In this document: positions 7,147-8,129 of the stretch, one piece after another
How positions within the stretch are numbered: the first letter of the stretch is position 1
How the letters are laid out: each line of letters begins with the position of its first letter
Assembly: GCA_039033695.1 (NCBI GenBank)
Contig: JBCCCC010000144.1
Location: 1 to 8,129, forward strand
DNA from: CALBPI01 sp039033695
Lineage (GTDB): Bacteria; Pseudomonadota; Gammaproteobacteria; Steroidobacterales; Woeseiaceae
Length of the DNA stretch: 8,129 bases
Direction of reading: 5' to 3'
Program-made: the position numbers and the translations under genes
Notes under the pieces: model-generated
What the model was told of the DNA's origin: nothing
The model's database searches: none
What the model saw: only the letters and a program-made list of their open reading frames with translations

Positions 7147-8129
7147 ATGACCAAAGCAAACATTCTTGTTACCGGTGGCGCTGGCTACATCGGCAGCCAC
7201 GTCGTGCGCCAACTGGGCGAGGCTGGTCATCGCGTGGTGACGCTGGATAACCTCGCCACCGGTTTCGAGGCAGCAGTCACTTATGGTGACCTGGCGATTG
7301 GCGATACCGGTAATGCCGCGCAACTTGAGACACTTTTTGCTCACAACGACATTCATACGGTCATGCATTTTGCGGCTCACACTGTGGTACCCGAATCCGT
7401 CAGCAATCCGCTCAAGTACTACCTGAACAACACGGCTAGTTCGCGCACATTGCTGGATGTTGCGCACAAGCACGGTGTCAAACAGGTCGTGTTCTCATCG
7501 ACTGCTGCGGTTTATGGCACGCCAGATGGCGGTGTCGCAGGGGAGGACAGCGCAACGCAGCCGATTAATCCCTATGGCACATCTAAGCTAATGACCGAAT
7601 GGATGTTGCGAGACCTGGCAGCCGCCGGCGGCCCCCGCTATGTCGTGCTTCGCTACTTCAACGTTGCCGGCTGCGATCCAAAAGGCCGAATCGGCCAATC
7701 CACACCCAAGGCGACGCTGCTGACCAAGGTGGCGTGCGAGGCCGCGGTGGGCAAGCGCGACGCGGTGCGCATTTTTGGCACGGATTACGACACGCCGGAC
7801 GGCACTGGCGTGCGCGACTATATCCATGTTGAAGATCTGGCCACCGCGCACGTGGACGCGCTGGACTACCTGGTCGCGGGCGGCGAGCCCGTCACGTTAA
7901 ACTGCGGCTACGGACACGGCTATAGCGTTCGTGAGCTGTTGTCCGCGGTCGAACGTGCCAATGGCGCGCCGCTCAACATCATTGAGGAGGCGCGCCGGGC
8001 CGGCGATCCACCGTCACTGATAGCCCGCGCCAGCCGAGTTCGCGACGTGCTGGGCTGGATGCCGCGCTATGACGACCTTGATGCAATCGTGACCTCTGCA
8101 CTGCATTGGGAACGGAAGATCGCGCAGCG
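7147..8129 (+). CDS. galE: UDP-glucose 4-epimerase, 3' end cut by the window
   Basis: The visible 327 codons read from ATG 7147 to the window edge without a stop. The protein interconverts UDP-glucose and UDP-galactose with bound NAD in the cytoplasm, feeding galactose use and surface polysaccharide synthesis. It is an extended short-chain dehydrogenase: the Rossmann motif G10-G-A-G13-Y-I-G16 opens the protein, FSSTAAVYG (116-124) holds the catalytic Ser/Thr position (Thr119), and Tyr143-G-T-S-Lys147 is the YxxxK pair. RYFNVAG and the stretch GQSTPKATLLTKVACEA, then TPDGTGVRDYIHVEDLA, are typical of GalE proteins of about 330 residues, so only a few residues are missing. Related epimerases with other UDP-sugar substrates (for example UDP-GlcNAc or UDP-xylose) cannot be excluded by motif alone. 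AGGA at 7132-7135 is 11 bases before the ATG, a rather long spacing, but no other in-frame start is available before the Rossmann strand. It is transcribed divergently from the metallopeptidase gene; what follows it is outside the window. Confidence 0.93.
   Translation, partial: MTKANILVTGGAGYIGSHVVRQLGEAGHRVVTLDNLATGFEAAVTYGDLAIGDTGNAAQLETLFAHNDIHTVMHFAAHTVVPESVSNPLKYYLNNTASSRTLLDVAHKHGVKQVVFSSTAAVYGTPDGGVAGEDSATQPINPYGTSKLMTEWMLRDLAAAGGPRYVVLRYFNVAGCDPKGRIGQSTPKATLLTKVACEAAVGKRDAVRIFGTDYDTPDGTGVRDYIHVEDLATAHVDALDYLVAGGEPVTLNCGYGHGYSVRELLSAVERANGAPLNIIEEARRAGDPPSLIARASRVRDVLGWMPRYDDLDAIVTSALHWERKIAQ

Noticed and set aside
7111..7473. Minus-strand 120-codon frame opposite the start of galE
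   Set aside because: galE is unambiguous on the plus strand, and the antisense frame carries no recognisable motif.

Overview
The window holds four complete or nearly complete genes and one gene start. Base composition is moderately high in GC (high fifties by eye). The large PAS/GAF/GGDEF/EAL regulator, the two lipoproteins with classical lipoboxes and the style of the proteins suggest a Gram-negative proteobacterium, most likely a gammaproteobacterium. That placement is inference from protein style and has not been tested by any search.

Layout from left to right: (a) 1-107, minus strand, the first 35 codons of a gene whose N-terminus reads like the N-formylglutamate amidohydrolase family, cut by the window edge. 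(b) 163-3810, minus strand, a 1215-residue soluble sensor with order PAS-PAS-GAF-PAS-PAS-GGDEF-EAL, predicted to make and/or break cyclic di-GMP. (c) 3811-4034, a 224-bp gap with two short inverted repeats and no clear promoter. (d) 4035-4625, minus strand, a small beta-rich lipoprotein of unknown function. (e) 4660-6945, minus strand, a 761-residue lipoprotein with two PKD-like domains, an HEWGH zinc-metallopeptidase core and a C-terminal PPC-like domain. (f) 6946-7146, a 201-bp divergent intergenic region. (g) 7147-8129, plus strand, UDP-glucose 4-epimerase (galE), missing only its last few codons.

The two lipoprotein genes lie 34 bp apart on the same strand and are probably co-transcribed, the metallopeptidase first. 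They would place a surface or periplasm-facing protease and an uncharacterised partner on the same membrane. The c-di-GMP regulator is separated from them by 224 bp and probably has its own transcription start. The amidohydrolase start follows it by 55 bp and could be read through from it. galE points the other way and supplies UDP-galactose for surface polysaccharide. A link between c-di-GMP signalling, surface lipoproteins and polysaccharide precursors is plausible but is only an inference from neighbourhood.

I see no mobile element, CRISPR array, tRNA or rRNA. The most unusual item is the metallopeptidase/lipoprotein pair; the rest is recognisable as known families.
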